Below are positions 1-7,924 of a stretch of DNA of 53,884 nucleotides, one piece after another. Position numbers and translations under genes: made by a program. Positions within the stretch are counted from its first letter, which is position 1. Each line of letters starts with the position of its first letter. A model generated the notes under the pieces. That model did not search any database, had not been told where the DNA came from, and saw only the letters and a program-made list of their open reading frames with translations. Location: the NCBI GenBank assembly GCA_016708875.1, contig JADJFA010000035.1, positions 1 through 53,884 of the forward strand, read 5' to 3'. The DNA is from Lewinellaceae bacterium. GTDB lineage: Bacteria > Bacteroidota > Bacteroidia > Chitinophagales > Saprospiraceae.

Positions 1-426
1 GGGTCTTGATGTCAACCCGGTCCTTTGTCGTAGAAAAAAAAAAACGATTGGCAACGGTGAGCGTCGGGTGACCACTTTGTTCGCAAAGCAGTGTAGTCAG
101 GTCATTGTGCAAGCGATTCAGGTCAGAGATTGGGTAGTCGGGGCGATCCATTAGTTCCAGGATTTCATATAGTGTGTTGCCTTTTGCCCCATTTGTGGCT
201 ATATTGAGTGCCGTTTGGATGCTAAACGGGGAGATCAGGATGTTCTCTCCAGGCTTGTTTTTCTGTTCCTGATTGAAGATTTTCCAACCAAGCGTTTGGT
301 TCATTTCAGCGATTTCCGCTAAACTTTCAACAGAAATCGGAGTTTGTGCGACTGTCCTCGGGTCTTCTGACAAGCAATGAAACCGAGTGATAGTACAAGA
401 AAGAAGATAAGAGGTAACCTTGTCAT
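1..426 (-). CDS. Serpin-family lipoprotein, N-terminal part, frameshifted, cut by window edge
   Basis: Reading the minus strand from the ATG at 426 gives a hydrophobic signal peptide ending in a lipobox-like GFIAC, so a lipoprotein is likely. A one-base shift just after the Cys codon opens a frame with serpin hallmarks: NQTLGWKIF, then ENILISPFSIQTALNIATNG-AKGNT, then LTVANRFFFY. Serpins are suicide inhibitors of serine or cysteine proteases; the reactive-centre loop would lie beyond the left edge and is not visible. A second shift lies at a run of 11 A (plus 34-44) and the following GG; repairing it gives DRVDIKT, the usual continuation after the ANRxF segment. Family assignment rests on these N-terminal motifs. 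The target is unknown; a role protecting the cell surface from proteases is inference. Confidence 0.72.
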
Positions 427-491
427 AACGTAGTAGTTTGTTTAAAGACAATTGGTAGACATCATAAGTGGAACAAAGGTTGGATATGTCC

Positions 492-566
492 CTAAACATC
501 ACGCGGCACATTCCCATGCTTCCTCCTCGGCCTGGCGACCACCTTAATTTCCAGCATGGCAAAGTC
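492..566 (-). pseudogene. Remnant copy of a carboxyltransferase C-terminus
   Basis: On the minus strand this stretch encodes AMLEIKVVARPRRKHGNVP followed shortly by a stop. It matches the C-terminus of the acyl-CoA carboxylase gene at 1487-2728, which reads AMLENKVVDRPRRKHGNIP. No longer reading frame leads into it. It is therefore a diverged fragment of about 20 codons, and together with the carboxylase end it brackets the protease-like gene at 598-1482. It could be the scar of a tandem duplication or of an insertion. Confidence 0.6.
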
Positions 567-597
567 ACTACTTTTGCTGAACAGCACAACACAAACA

Positions 598-1482
598 ATG
601 AAAAAAACACTGCTCGCCTGCACCCTTTTTGTGGCTTTTGTCGGCATTGCCTACGGGCAAAACAAGCCCGATACCATCCCTTTTTTCCTCAACAAGCAGA
701 GCAATATCTGCATCAAAGCCCGCATCAACCAGTCGGATTCGATGATTTTGATGTTCCATTCCAGTTCGACCGGCCTAACACTCACCAAGGAGGCGGTGGA
801 GAAAAAACTGCCCCTGCACGATAAGCAAGCCACCGAAGTACGCACTTGGGGCGGCGATGCGGATGCCGAGTTCAGCGAAGGCAATTCGCTTGTCATTGCT
901 GCTTTGCGCTGGGACAGCCTACAGATTTTCATCAACGAATACTCCGGCCCAGACACGGACGGGAAGTTTGGCTTCGACCTTTTTTCTGGCAAAATCGTGG
1001 CGATTGACTACGACAACATGCGGATGATTGTCTCCGCTGCCTTGCCAAAAATGTCGAAAAAATACTGCAAGATGAAGTTGCTCGTAAAAAGCGGCAGCAC
1101 GTACATCGTTGGAACACTGAAAATGCACAACCGCATTTACCAAGACACCTTCATGTTTCACACGGGCTACGGGGGCGTAGTCCTGCTCGACCCCAAAATC
1201 GGCGAGCAGTACGAAATGCAATCAAAACTCCAGACCATTGGCACATCTGAACTGAAAGATGCCTACGGAAACGTGTTCAAAATCGAAACCAAGTCTTTGC
1301 CGCAAGTGCAGATCGGCTGCAAAAAATTGAAAAATGCACCGCTGAGTTTTGCTGCGCGGTCTTCGGCCATTCCGATGAAGGTTTTCGGTAACGGGCTTTT
1401 GAAGCGGTTCAACGTGGTGTTCGATTTTCAGAAAAACGAGGTTTATCTGAAACCGAATGGGCTGTGGAAACTGCCTTTTTAA
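598..1482 (+). CDS. Secreted retropepsin-like aspartyl-protease-fold protein
   Basis: The 295-residue product starts at ATG 598, which directly precedes a clear signal peptide (MKKTLLACTLFVAFVGIAYG); the reading frame is open further upstream to 556 but that extension is not signal-like. The C-terminal segment GNGLLKRFNVVFDF-KNEVYLKPN is typical of Bacteroidota clan AA (retropepsin-like) proteins. The two places where a D-T/S-G catalytic motif would be expected read MFHSSSTGL and FMFHTGYGG, so both aspartates appear to be replaced by His. It may thus be a non-catalytic member of the fold, or the motif may lie elsewhere. It faces the carboxylase gene tail to tail, with stops about 5 nt apart. 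Function unknown; likely periplasmic or surface exposed. Confidence 0.65.
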   Translation: MKKTLLACTLFVAFVGIAYGQNKPDTIPFFLNKQSNICIKARINQSDSMILMFHSSSTGLTLTKEAVEKKLPLHDKQATEVRTWGGDADAEFSEGNSLVIAALRWDSLQIFINEYSGPDTDGKFGFDLFSGKIVAIDYDNMRMIVSAALPKMSKKYCKMKLLVKSGSTYIVGTLKMHNRIYQDTFMFHTGYGGVVLLDPKIGEQYEMQSKLQTIGTSELKDAYGNVFKIETKSLPQVQIGCKKLKNAPLSFAARSSAIPMKVFGNGLLKRFNVVFDFQKNEVYLKPNGLWKLPF

Positions 1483-1486
1483 CGCC

Positions 1487-2728
1487 TCACAACGGTATAT
1501 TCCCATGCTTCCGCCTCGGCCTGTCCACCACCTTGTTCTCCAACATCGCAAACGCCTTGATCAATTTTCGCCGTGTTTCCGGCGGCTGAATCACCTCGTC
1601 AATAAAACCCCGGGCAGCAGCGCGGTAGGGGTTGGCAAAAGTTTCGGCGTATTCCTTTTCTTTTCCAAAAGTTTGGCGGCCGGGTCGGCTGCAGCATCAA
1701 TTTCCTTTTTGAAAATGATTTCGGAAGCTCCTTTTGCGCCCATCACGGCGATTTCTGCGCTTGGCCAGGCGAAGTTCATGTCAGCACCTATGTGTTTGGA
1801 GTTCATCACGTCGTATGCGCCGCCGTAAGCCTTGCGGGTGATGACGGTGATGCGCGGCACGGTGGCTTCGGAGAAGGCGTAGAGCAGTTTCGCGCCGTTG
1901 GTGATAATGGCGTTCCACTCCTGGTCGGTGCCGGGCAAAAAACCGGGCACGTCTTCCAGTACCAGCAGGGGAATATTGAAACAATCGCAAAAACGCACAA
2001 AACGCGCCGCTTTTTGGAGGAATTTACGTCCAAAACACCCGCTAGGTTCATCGGCTGGTTGGCCACAATGCCGATGTTGCGCCCAGCGAGTCGGGCAAAA
2101 CCGACCACGATGTTTTCAGCATACTGCTCATGGATTTCGAAAAAGGACTCCAAGTCTGTGATGCCCGCGATGACTTCTTTTATATCATACGGATGGTTGG
2201 CGTTTCTCAGGAATGATGTTGCTAGTTCTTCGCGGTATTCATCGCCCAAAGTATAGGGTAGGGTAGGGGCTTTGTCTGCACAGTTTTGGGGAATATAAGA
2301 AAGCAACTTTTTGAGTTTAAAAATGCAGTCCATGTCATTGGCTGCGGTCAGGTGCGTTACGCCACTTTTGCTAGCATGCGTGCTGGCGCCGCCGAGTTCT
2401 TCGCTCGTAACTTCTTCATTGGTAACGGTTTTTACCACGTTTGGCCCCGTCACAAACATATACGAACTGCCTTCCACCATCATGATAAAATCCGTCATGG
2501 CCGGAAACTCCATCTCCTAGAAATTGCTGTTCGGCCATGCCAAAATCGGTGCTACGGTGCGTCACGAGCGCACCGATTTCCTCGAAACTGTTTTCGTCCA
2601 AAAGGAAATGCACCCGCTCACGGGCGGTGAGTTTGCCTTTTTTGTGTTGGGCATCAATGCGGTTCTTGACCGCCGCCGAGTTTTGCTTCGGCGAGTTTGG
2701 ATTGGAGTGTTTCTAACTTTTTGTCCAT
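1487..2728 (-). CDS. pccB: Acyl-CoA (propionyl/methylmalonyl type) carboxylase carboxyltransferase subunit, broken
   Basis: The pieces read from MDKKLETLQSKLAEAKLGGG at 2728 through HFLLDENSFEEIGALVTH, PAMTDFIMMVEGSSYMFVTG, LEDVPGFLPGTDQEW and KAYGGAYDVM to RPRRKHGNIPL at the stop. This is the biotin-dependent carboxyltransferase beta family (PccB-like), which moves CO2 from carboxybiotin to propionyl-CoA. The gene is damaged. There is one extra C near 2668, short homopolymers near 2011-2015 and 1660, and a jump from FLGDGV directly to PAMTDF near 2505 that omits roughly 90-100 residues of the N-terminal CoA-binding lobe. Family members are about 510-520 aa; only about 411 codons are present. 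As it stands it cannot make an active enzyme. The single-base defects look like sequence errors; the internal gap does not. Confidence 0.85.
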
Positions 2729-2745
2729 AAAAATCGAGCATGTAT

Positions 2746-2787
2746 TCCGGAACGCTGTTCCGTGTTACCCGGAACAGCGTTCCGGGG
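2746..2787. repeat. GGAACAGCGTTCC palindrome pair upstream of the carboxylase start
   Basis: Two units in opposite orientation, CCGGAACGCTGTTCCG (2747-2762) and CCCGGAACAGCGTTCCGGGG (2768-2787), are each a near-perfect palindrome. The proximal edge lies 17 nt upstream of the carboxylase ATG (minus strand). The same element recurs at 19039-19058 and 26721-26773, again just ahead of start codons. Confidence 0.85.
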
Positions 2788-2798
2788 TACAGTTCGGG

Positions 2799-2806
2799 CA
2801 AAGGTA
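2799..2806 (-). promoter_or_regulatory. Candidate -7 box (TACCTTTG) for the carboxylase gene
   Basis: The minus strand reads TACCTTTG, matching the Bacteroidetes TAnnTTTG -7 element. No TTTG is seen at the expected -33 distance, so only half a promoter is supported. The predicted leader of about 65 nt would contain the palindrome pair at 2746-2787. Confidence 0.4.
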
Positions 2807-2916
2807 AAAAAAGCGGGGGCTGTGGTATCGCCACAGCCGCCCTCGTTAATTTTATTATCCTGTGATCGGGCTCAGCCACTGGCTCGTTTCAATGCCCAAA
2901 AAAGCCCAACGCCAAA

Positions 2917-3483
2917 CTACTGTTTCACAAAATCTAAAGATACCGAATTGATGCAATAGCGCAAGCCGGTTGGTGCCGGTCCGTCAGAAAAAGGGGCCTT
3001 GGTGCCGGGCCGCCCCAGCACATTCCACTTCGGTGCGATCCATTCCATGGCTACCATCTGTTTGGTCAGCGATGTACTCTTCGCGGATGGGTTTGTAAAA
3101 AGATGGCCAACCGTGACCGGACTCAAACTTGGTTTCAGAAGAAAAAGCGGCAATCCACATCCTGCGCAACGAAAATCCCTTTTTCATGGTTGTCCCAAAG
3201 ATCGCCCGTGAATGCGCGTTCGGTGCCTTCTTTGCGCAGGACGTAAAATTCTTGTTCGTTGAGTTCGCGTTTCCAGGCCTCCTCGGTTTTTCAACTTTTA
3301 CCAATTTTCCGTCCGCATATTGGGCAGGGAACGATGGAGTCGGTTTGACCGCCGTAGCAGTAGACGGAAGAGGCTAGCCCTGTAGCCAAGGATCGGCGGT
3401 CGAACGCCCGTTGAAACTACGGCGGGTAAAGAAGGCGCGTTATTGCACGCGAAAACGGTGAGCAAAATGGTCAGAAATTTCAT
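2917..3483 (-). CDS. msrB: Peptide-methionine (R)-S-oxide reductase, exported, frameshifted
   Basis: The ATG at 3483 opens MKFLTILLTVFACNN, a short signal or lipoprotein leader. Downstream, in alternating frames, are EQEFYVLRKEGTERAFTGDL, SSETKFESGHGWPSFYKPI, REEYIADQTDGSHGMDRTEV and GLRYCINSVSLDF, the MsrB core that reduces methionine-R-sulfoxide. The catalytic Cys is the one in GLRYCINS. One-base repairs restore the frame: the T run at 3287-3291 lengthened by one gives VEKTEEAWKRELNEQEFY, and two further T insertions give the zinc-site CAGCG and LPLFSSETK. The segment near 2985-3010, where the second zinc CxxC should be, is poorly matched. The N-terminus resembles exported Bacteroidota MsrB proteins that repair oxidised envelope proteins. 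Confidence 0.82.
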
Positions 3484-3586
3484 TGCAGATGAGTTTTGTT
3501 TGCCAATATAACGAGCAAAAAGGTGATTTGGATTTGAAACCAGCAATTGAACACAGTACTTGTCGGCAGAAGGACAAAAGTTGGTT

Positions 3587-3668
3587 CACAAGTGCAAGTT
3601 TTCAATTGAAAGCAACAGTGAAACCCAATCGATTTGGGACTTACCACTTGAAACTTTAAAACTTGCTA
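3587..3668. repeat. Intergenic ACTTG/CAAGT-rich repeat
   Basis: This region is built from ACTTGAAAC/CAAGTTTTCA words in both orientations and ends in CACTTGAAACTTTAAAACTT, next to the recombinase stop. A similar CACTTGCAACTTTAAACTTG lies at 9531-9550 beside the DUF4331 stop, and related words fill 46139-46215. It looks like a degenerate dispersed element or hairpin region. Confidence 0.4.
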
Positions 3669-4571
3669 CTCTTCCTCCTCCGCCCCCCCTTTTGGGTGTG
3701 CCTGTTCATACACTTTGATGAGTCGCTCAATATTATTGTGCATATACACTTGCGTCGAAGCGAGGTTTGAGTGGCCAAGCAGCTCTTTTATGGCATTCAG
3801 GTCTGCGCCATTGTTGGAAAGGTGCGTGGCGAACGAGTGCCGCAATACGTGCGGACTGCGTTGTTCCTCGGTGGTGACCGTTGAAAGGTGCTTCCGCACG
3901 AGGTAATAAATGCTTTCAGGAGAGAATCTTTCGCCCTTCCGGTTGAGGAAAAGCCAGGGTTCTTGGGTGCTTGGGAACGCGCTTTTTCGGGCTTCCAAAA
4001 ACTTTTCCAGCCAATCGTATAGGTAGCGGGCAAATGGCACAAACCGTTCTTTGTCGCCTTTGCCCCGCACTCGGAACACCATACGACTGAAATCTAAATC
4101 ATTGACTTTCAGGTTGGAGGCTTCGCTGCGTCGCATACCGGTAGCATAAAGGGTTTCTAGCAAAACCCGTGCGAGTAAGCCTCCATAATCGTCCGCAAAT
4201 TCAATGTGGGAAAAAAGTGCCGCCATCTGGCTTTCCTGCACAAAAACAGGAAGGCGTTTGCCCATGCGCGGTGCGGTTATTTTGCGCATGGGGTCTTTTT
4301 CGATCAACCCCCGTTTTTTTAAAAACTTGAAGTAAGTCTTCAGGCACGAAAGCCGGCGGACAATGCTGCGCGCGCTTTGCCCGGCTTGCATCTGGGACAC
4401 TACCCAGGAGCGAATATGCAAATGCCTTACTTCGCTTAGCGAGGTAAGGCATTGCTGTTCAACACAATATGCTATAAAACCGGAAAGGTCGCCACGGTAA
4501 GCTGTCAACGTATGAGGCGAGAACCTACGTTCGAGTGACAAGTATCCGTAAAACGAATCTTCGTGGAACAA
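3666..4571 (-). CDS. xerC: Tyrosine recombinase, XerC/XerD type
   Basis: The 301-residue protein has the two-domain layout of Xer recombinases: an N-terminal SAM-like core-binding domain (about residues 1-90) and a C-terminal catalytic domain. Catalytic residues are visible as Arg in YATGMRRSEASNL, His-Arg in SPHVLRHSFATHL, His in LLGHSNLAST and the nucleophile Tyr in TQVYMHNN. Xer proteins resolve chromosome dimers at dif. The start appears to be TTG at 4571, immediately after the rpsU stop, because no ATG lies in frame; the two genes are probably co-transcribed. The rpsU-xer order is common in Bacteroidota, which favours a housekeeping XerC/D over a mobile-element integrase. Confidence 0.9.
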   Translation of the reverse strand: MFHEDSFYGYLSLERRFSPHTLTAYRGDLSGFIAYCVEQQCLTSLSEVRHLHIRSWVVSQMQAGQSARSIVRRLSCLKTYFKFLKKRGLIEKDPMRKITAPRMGKRLPVFVQESQMAALFSHIEFADDYGGLLARVLLETLYATGMRRSEASNLKVNDLDFSRMVFRVRGKGDKERFVPFARYLYDWLEKFLEARKSAFPSTQEPWLFLNRKGERFSPESIYYLVRKHLSTVTTEEQRSPHVLRHSFATHLSNNGADLNAIKELLGHSNLASTQVYMHNNIERLIKVYEQAHPKGGAEEEE

Positions 4572-4572
4572 A

Positions 4573-4767
4573 TTAATCGTTCTTGTTGCCGTACATATCT
4601 TCCTTGTACACTGCTTTGAGCACTTCAGTGCGGCGCTGTACGGATGGCTTGGAAAATGCTTTGCGGCGACGCAATTCTTTCAGGATGCCCGACTTTTCAA
4701 ACTTGCGCTTGTACTTTTTGAGTACTTTGTCGATGGTATCGCCGTCTTTAATCTCGAGGATGAGCAT
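4573..4767 (-). CDS. rpsU: 30S ribosomal protein S21
   Basis: The 64-residue basic protein begins MLILEIKDGDTIDKVLKKYK and contains KRKFEKSGILKELRRRKAF, the S21 signature. S21 sits on the 30S platform near the anti-Shine-Dalgarno end of 16S rRNA. The length is normal for Bacteroidota. It is followed 1 nt later by the Xer recombinase gene and preceded by a TACCTTTG box. Confidence 0.96.
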   Translation of the reverse strand: MLILEIKDGDTIDKVLKKYKRKFEKSGILKELRRRKAFSKPSVQRRTEVLKAVYKEDMYGNKND

Positions 4768-4820
4768 GGATTTCTCCTTCTTTTTGTTGGTGAAAAAATT
4801 CGAATGTTAAAATTGGGCTG

Positions 4821-4828
4821 CAAAGGTA
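4821..4828 (-). promoter_or_regulatory. Candidate -7 box (TACCTTTG) for rpsU-xer
   Basis: The minus strand carries TACCTTTG about 54 nt upstream of the rpsU ATG. A matching TTTG -33 element at 17-23 nt is not evident; the nearest is 12 nt away. Confidence 0.45.
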
Positions 4829-5006
4829 AATCTAGTTCAGCAAAAATTACAGCCTCGGGCAAAATTTTCAGTGTTATTACTGAAAATCAATTTTTTCAAA
4901 AAGAAAAGTGCCCGTAAATTCGGCAAATTGCTGGCAGAAATGCGTTCCTTTGCCCCCGGAAACTTAATTGTCCTCCCAATCATCAATAAAAGTTATTTGA
5001 AACCTT

Positions 5007-5945
5007 ATGCTCAGCCGACGCAGTGTTCGAGTCAAAGTGATGCAACTTCTTTATATGCTCAATCGCGACGAGTCTCTTGAACTCGCCGAATTGCAAAAAG
5101 CATACAAAGGCGGCATCTGGAAAGCCTTTGAACTTTACATCTACCACCTCTACCTCACGCTGCGTGTGGCGCAGTACGCCGAAAAAGATGCCGCAAACCG
5201 GGCCGTAAAACTCGTCCCTAGTGATGAGGACAAAGTTTTTGAGCCACGCCTGAGCACCAACAGCTGTACGCACAGCCTCGCAAATCACGTCGAATTCCTC
5301 AACCTCGTAACCAAATACAAGGTCAACGAATCCATTGACGAGGATCACATTCGCTCCCTTTACAACGGTTTTTCCGACCAGCCTGAATACAAGGCATACC
5401 TCGCATTGGAGGCTCCTGCCGATGCCGATCATGCTAAGATTTTCATCGAACTGTACCGCTATCTTTCGTCCAATGACCTCTTCCTCGACATGACGGAAGA
5501 CCGCTACAACAACTGGGCGGATGACGAATCTTTGGTGATGGGCGCCATGAAAAAAACGCTCAAGTCAATGCCCCTGAGCGGCGCGTTTTATCAAGAACAT
5601 GAGCCTTCTGACGAAACAGTGCGCGAATTTGGCGCAGAACTTCTGCTTCGCACCGCGCAAGAAGATGCTGCACTGCTCGCAGATATTCAGCCCACCCTCA
5701 AAAATTGGGATGCCGACCGCGTAGCCATCCTCGACATGATTATGTTGAAAATGGCGCTTTGCGAACTCCTGCACTTTCCAACCATCCCCACAAAAGTTAC
5801 CCTCAACGAATTTGTTGAAATCTCCAAAATTTACTCCACTGACAAGAGTAAGGAATTTATCAACGGCATCCTTGACCGTTTGATGAAGAAACTTCTGGAA
5901 GAAGGGCGGATCGTGAAGGAAGGCCGAGGACTAATTGATCAGTAG
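5007..5945 (+). CDS. nusB: Transcription antitermination factor NusB, long Bacteroidetes form
   Basis: The 312-residue protein begins MLSRRSVRVKVMQLLYML, matching the NusB N-terminal helix. The C-terminal half carries the conserved core: NWDADRVAILDMIMLKMALC, FPTIPTKVTLNEFVEISKIY and KSKEFINGILDRLMKKL. NusB with NusE binds boxA RNA and promotes antitermination of rRNA operons. Bacteroidota NusB has an inserted middle region that roughly doubles its length over the E. coli protein, as here. It is intact and followed by GAAAT/ATTTC palindromes. Confidence 0.93.
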   Translation: MLSRRSVRVKVMQLLYMLNRDESLELAELQKAYKGGIWKAFELYIYHLYLTLRVAQYAEKDAANRAVKLVPSDEDKVFEPRLSTNSCTHSLANHVEFLNLVTKYKVNESIDEDHIRSLYNGFSDQPEYKAYLALEAPADADHAKIFIELYRYLSSNDLFLDMTEDRYNNWADDESLVMGAMKKTLKSMPLSGAFYQEHEPSDETVREFGAELLLRTAQEDAALLADIQPTLKNWDADRVAILDMIMLKMALCELLHFPTIPTKVTLNEFVEISKIYSTDKSKEFINGILDRLMKKLLEEGRIVKEGRGLIDQ

Positions 5946-5946
5946 G

Positions 5947-6046
5947 ACGAAATTCATTTCGTCATAGATAGCTAAGGAAATTCATTTCGCCTTTGTCCCG
6001 CCATCGGTTCTTCAACCTAATGTGCAAAACGCGAAATAAATTTCGC
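5947..6046. repeat. GGCGAAAT-ATTTCGCC palindromes between nusB and ribA (three units)
   Basis: Units lie at about 5947-5962 (ACGAAATTCATTTCGT), 5973-5990 (GGAAATTCATTTCGCC) and 6031-6046 (GCGAAATAAATTTCGC). They belong to the same family as units at 7654-7758 and 11645-11724. The third abuts the candidate ribA promoter box. Confidence 0.75.
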
Positions 6047-6048
6047 AC

Positions 6049-6056
6049 TACCTTTG
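6049..6056 (+). promoter_or_regulatory. Candidate -7 box (TACCTTTG) for ribA
   Basis: TACCTTTG ends only 7 nt before the ribA ATG at 6064, so a transcript from it would be leaderless or nearly so. No TTTG -33 element is visible; the palindrome at 6031-6046 occupies the spacer. Confidence 0.4.
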
Positions 6057-6063
6057 CGACACA

Positions 6064-6648
6064 ATGCAGCGCCAAGCCGAAGCCCCAATCCCCACTCATT
6101 ACGGACCATTCAGAATGTTGGCCTACGCCGAAAAAAACACGGAGCGTATGCCCCACATCGCTTTGGTGGCCGAGGGATTCAACCCCGCTTTGCCAGTAGC
6201 CGTGCGTATCCACTCGGAATGTATGACAGGGGATGTGTTTGGTTCACGCCGATGTGATTGCGGCGAACAACTGGATGCTTCCTTGCATATCGCTGCCGAG
6301 CGCGGAGGTGTGGTCATTTACCTCCGACAAGAAGGACGCGGGATCGGGCTTATCAACAAACTCAAAGCATATAATCTCCAGGACTTAGGACTGAATACTG
6401 CCGATGCGAATACCCACCTCGGCTTTGATGTGGATGCCCGCCAGTACGATTGCGCTATTTACATCCTCCAGGACCTTGGAATACAACAAGTTGAGCTGAT
6501 TACAAACAACCCGGTCAAAGTCGAAGCCCTGCGGCGCTCCCCGATTGAAGTGGTGGGGCGTATTCCTATTATCATCCCACCTCAGCCCGACAGCCGTTTA
6601 TATTTACAAACCAAACAAGATTTGATGGGCCATCTTTTGGGGTTGTGA
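6064..6648 (+). CDS. ribA: GTP cyclohydrolase II
   Basis: The 194-residue protein is a stand-alone GTP cyclohydrolase II, the first committed enzyme of riboflavin synthesis: GTP to 2,5-diamino-6-ribosylamino-pyrimidinone phosphate plus formate and pyrophosphate. The three zinc-binding cysteines are seen in SECMTGDVFGSRRCDCGEQL (C-x10-C-x-C). The catalytic and GTP-binding segment VIYLRQEGRGIGL and the C-terminal ITNNPVKVEAL are typical. No DHBP synthase domain is fused, unlike many bacterial RibBA proteins. Gene intact. Confidence 0.93.
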   Translation: MQRQAEAPIPTHYGPFRMLAYAEKNTERMPHIALVAEGFNPALPVAVRIHSECMTGDVFGSRRCDCGEQLDASLHIAAERGGVVIYLRQEGRGIGLINKLKAYNLQDLGLNTADANTHLGFDVDARQYDCAIYILQDLGIQQVELITNNPVKVEALRRSPIEVVGRIPIIIPPQPDSRLYLQTKQDLMGHLLGL

Positions 6649-6724
6649 AAACCAATCTTCGTACTGGTCTTCCCAAATTCTACATTTGACACCTTATAGC
6701 CGCGTAGCGGAAACGTTTATAGCA

Positions 6725-7654
6725 ATGAATGAAGAAGTGATTGAAACAGCGATTAATAAGTCTTTTCGCACAGGGTTTGTGAACATAATCGGACGCCCCA
6801 ACGCGGGCAAATCCACCCTGATGAACGCACTGGTGGGTGAACACATGAGTATTATTACCCACAAACCGCAGACCACCCGCCACCGTATTATTGGAATTTT
6901 AACCGGGGAGCATTTCCAAATGGTTTTTTCTGACACGCCCGGCTATGTGAAAACACCCACCTACAAAATGCACAAAGCCATGAACCGCTTTGTAGAAGGA
7001 ACGGTGGAAGATGCAGACCTGATGCTTTTTGTGTTCGACATGACCGAGGAACTCGAGGCCGACAATCCTTTGATCGAGGTTTTGAACAAAACGGAAGTGC
7101 CCATTTTACTTATTTTGAACAAAAAAGACCTGGTGGCAGAGCAGCGCATTCAAGACGCGACCGGTTGGTGGAAAAAGCATGTAAAATTTGACGATGTAGT
7201 TGCTATTTCTGCATTGAAAGACGCGCAATCAGATTCGTTGCTCGAAAAAATATTAAACTACCTACCGGAAGGGCCTGCATTTTACCCCCCCGATCAACTG
7301 ACGGATCGCCCCGAACGGTTCTTTGTTAGCGAAATCATCAGGGAGAAAATCTTGAAGCTCTACGACGACGAAATCCCTTACGCCTGTGAGGTGAGCATTG
7401 AGGATTTCAAAGAGACTAAAACGAACGCAGGGGCAGATATCGCCAACATTCGCGCTACTATTTATGTGATGCGCGAAACACAGAAAGCCATTTTGCTAGG
7501 CAAGGGTGGCTCGGCCATTAAAAAACTGGGCACCTACGCTCGTAAAGACATTGAAACATTCCTGCAAACCAAAGCGTTTCTCGATCTGACGGTGAAAGTG
7601 CGCGACAATTGGCGCGATGATGAGCAATCGTTGCAGCGGTTTGGATATATGTAG
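6725..7654 (+). CDS. era: GTPase Era
   Basis: The product from ATG 6725 is 309 aa; the frame is open to a TTG at 6686 but the ATG fits the family length better. G-domain motifs are G1 GRPNAGKS, G2 region TTRH, G3 DTPG, G4 NKKD and G5 SALK. The C-terminal KH domain is marked by ILLGKGGSAIKKLG. Era binds the 3' end of 16S rRNA and is needed for 30S assembly. The position near nusB, ribA and rpoD is a plain housekeeping context. The stop overlaps the first base of the palindrome array at 7654-7758. Confidence 0.95.
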   Translation: MNEEVIETAINKSFRTGFVNIIGRPNAGKSTLMNALVGEHMSIITHKPQTTRHRIIGILTGEHFQMVFSDTPGYVKTPTYKMHKAMNRFVEGTVEDADLMLFVFDMTEELEADNPLIEVLNKTEVPILLILNKKDLVAEQRIQDATGWWKKHVKFDDVVAISALKDAQSDSLLEKILNYLPEGPAFYPPDQLTDRPERFFVSEIIREKILKLYDDEIPYACEVSIEDFKETKTNAGADIANIRATIYVMRETQKAILLGKGGSAIKKLGTYARKDIETFLQTKAFLDLTVKVRDNWRDDEQSLQRFGYM

Positions 7655-7758
7655 GGCGAAATTCATTTCGCCCGTTAATTATAGGTGAAATGAATTTCGC
7701 TGTCAGGGTGTGGACGAAATGAATTTCGCTGTCAGTATGGACGAAATGAATTTCGCCC
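7654..7758. repeat. Array of four GGCGAAAT-ATTTCGCC palindromes between era and rpoD
   Basis: Units: 7654-7673 (GGGCGAAATTCATTTCGCCC, a 9-bp stem with a 2-nt loop), 7684-7700, 7713-7729 and 7740-7758. The last three share a longer word ending TTTCGCTGTCAG with a period of 27-29 nt, so they form a short tandem array. Not a CRISPR: there are no unique spacers. Confidence 0.85.
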
Positions 7759-7924
7759 TACGGCACTTATTTCGTATCCTTGCGGCTTGGTTTTTGCTGT
7801 TTGATTTTCAACTATTTTTATCTTTTGACGGAAAAGTATCAACGTTTTTGAAACTAAATGCGTCAAGTATGTTTTAAGGTACAACTTTGAGCCTCAAACT
7901 CCTTCCATTCAAAACATTCCATCT

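Noticed and set aside
468..824. 118-codon plus-strand frame overlapping the protease-like gene
   Set aside because: It overlaps the better-supported signal-peptide frame starting at 598 and begins within the carboxylase remnant.
7654..7758. Regularly spaced repeats resembling a CRISPR array
   Set aside because: The repeats are palindromic units 16-20 nt long separated by about 10 nt of near-constant sequence, there are no unique spacers, and no cas genes are nearby.
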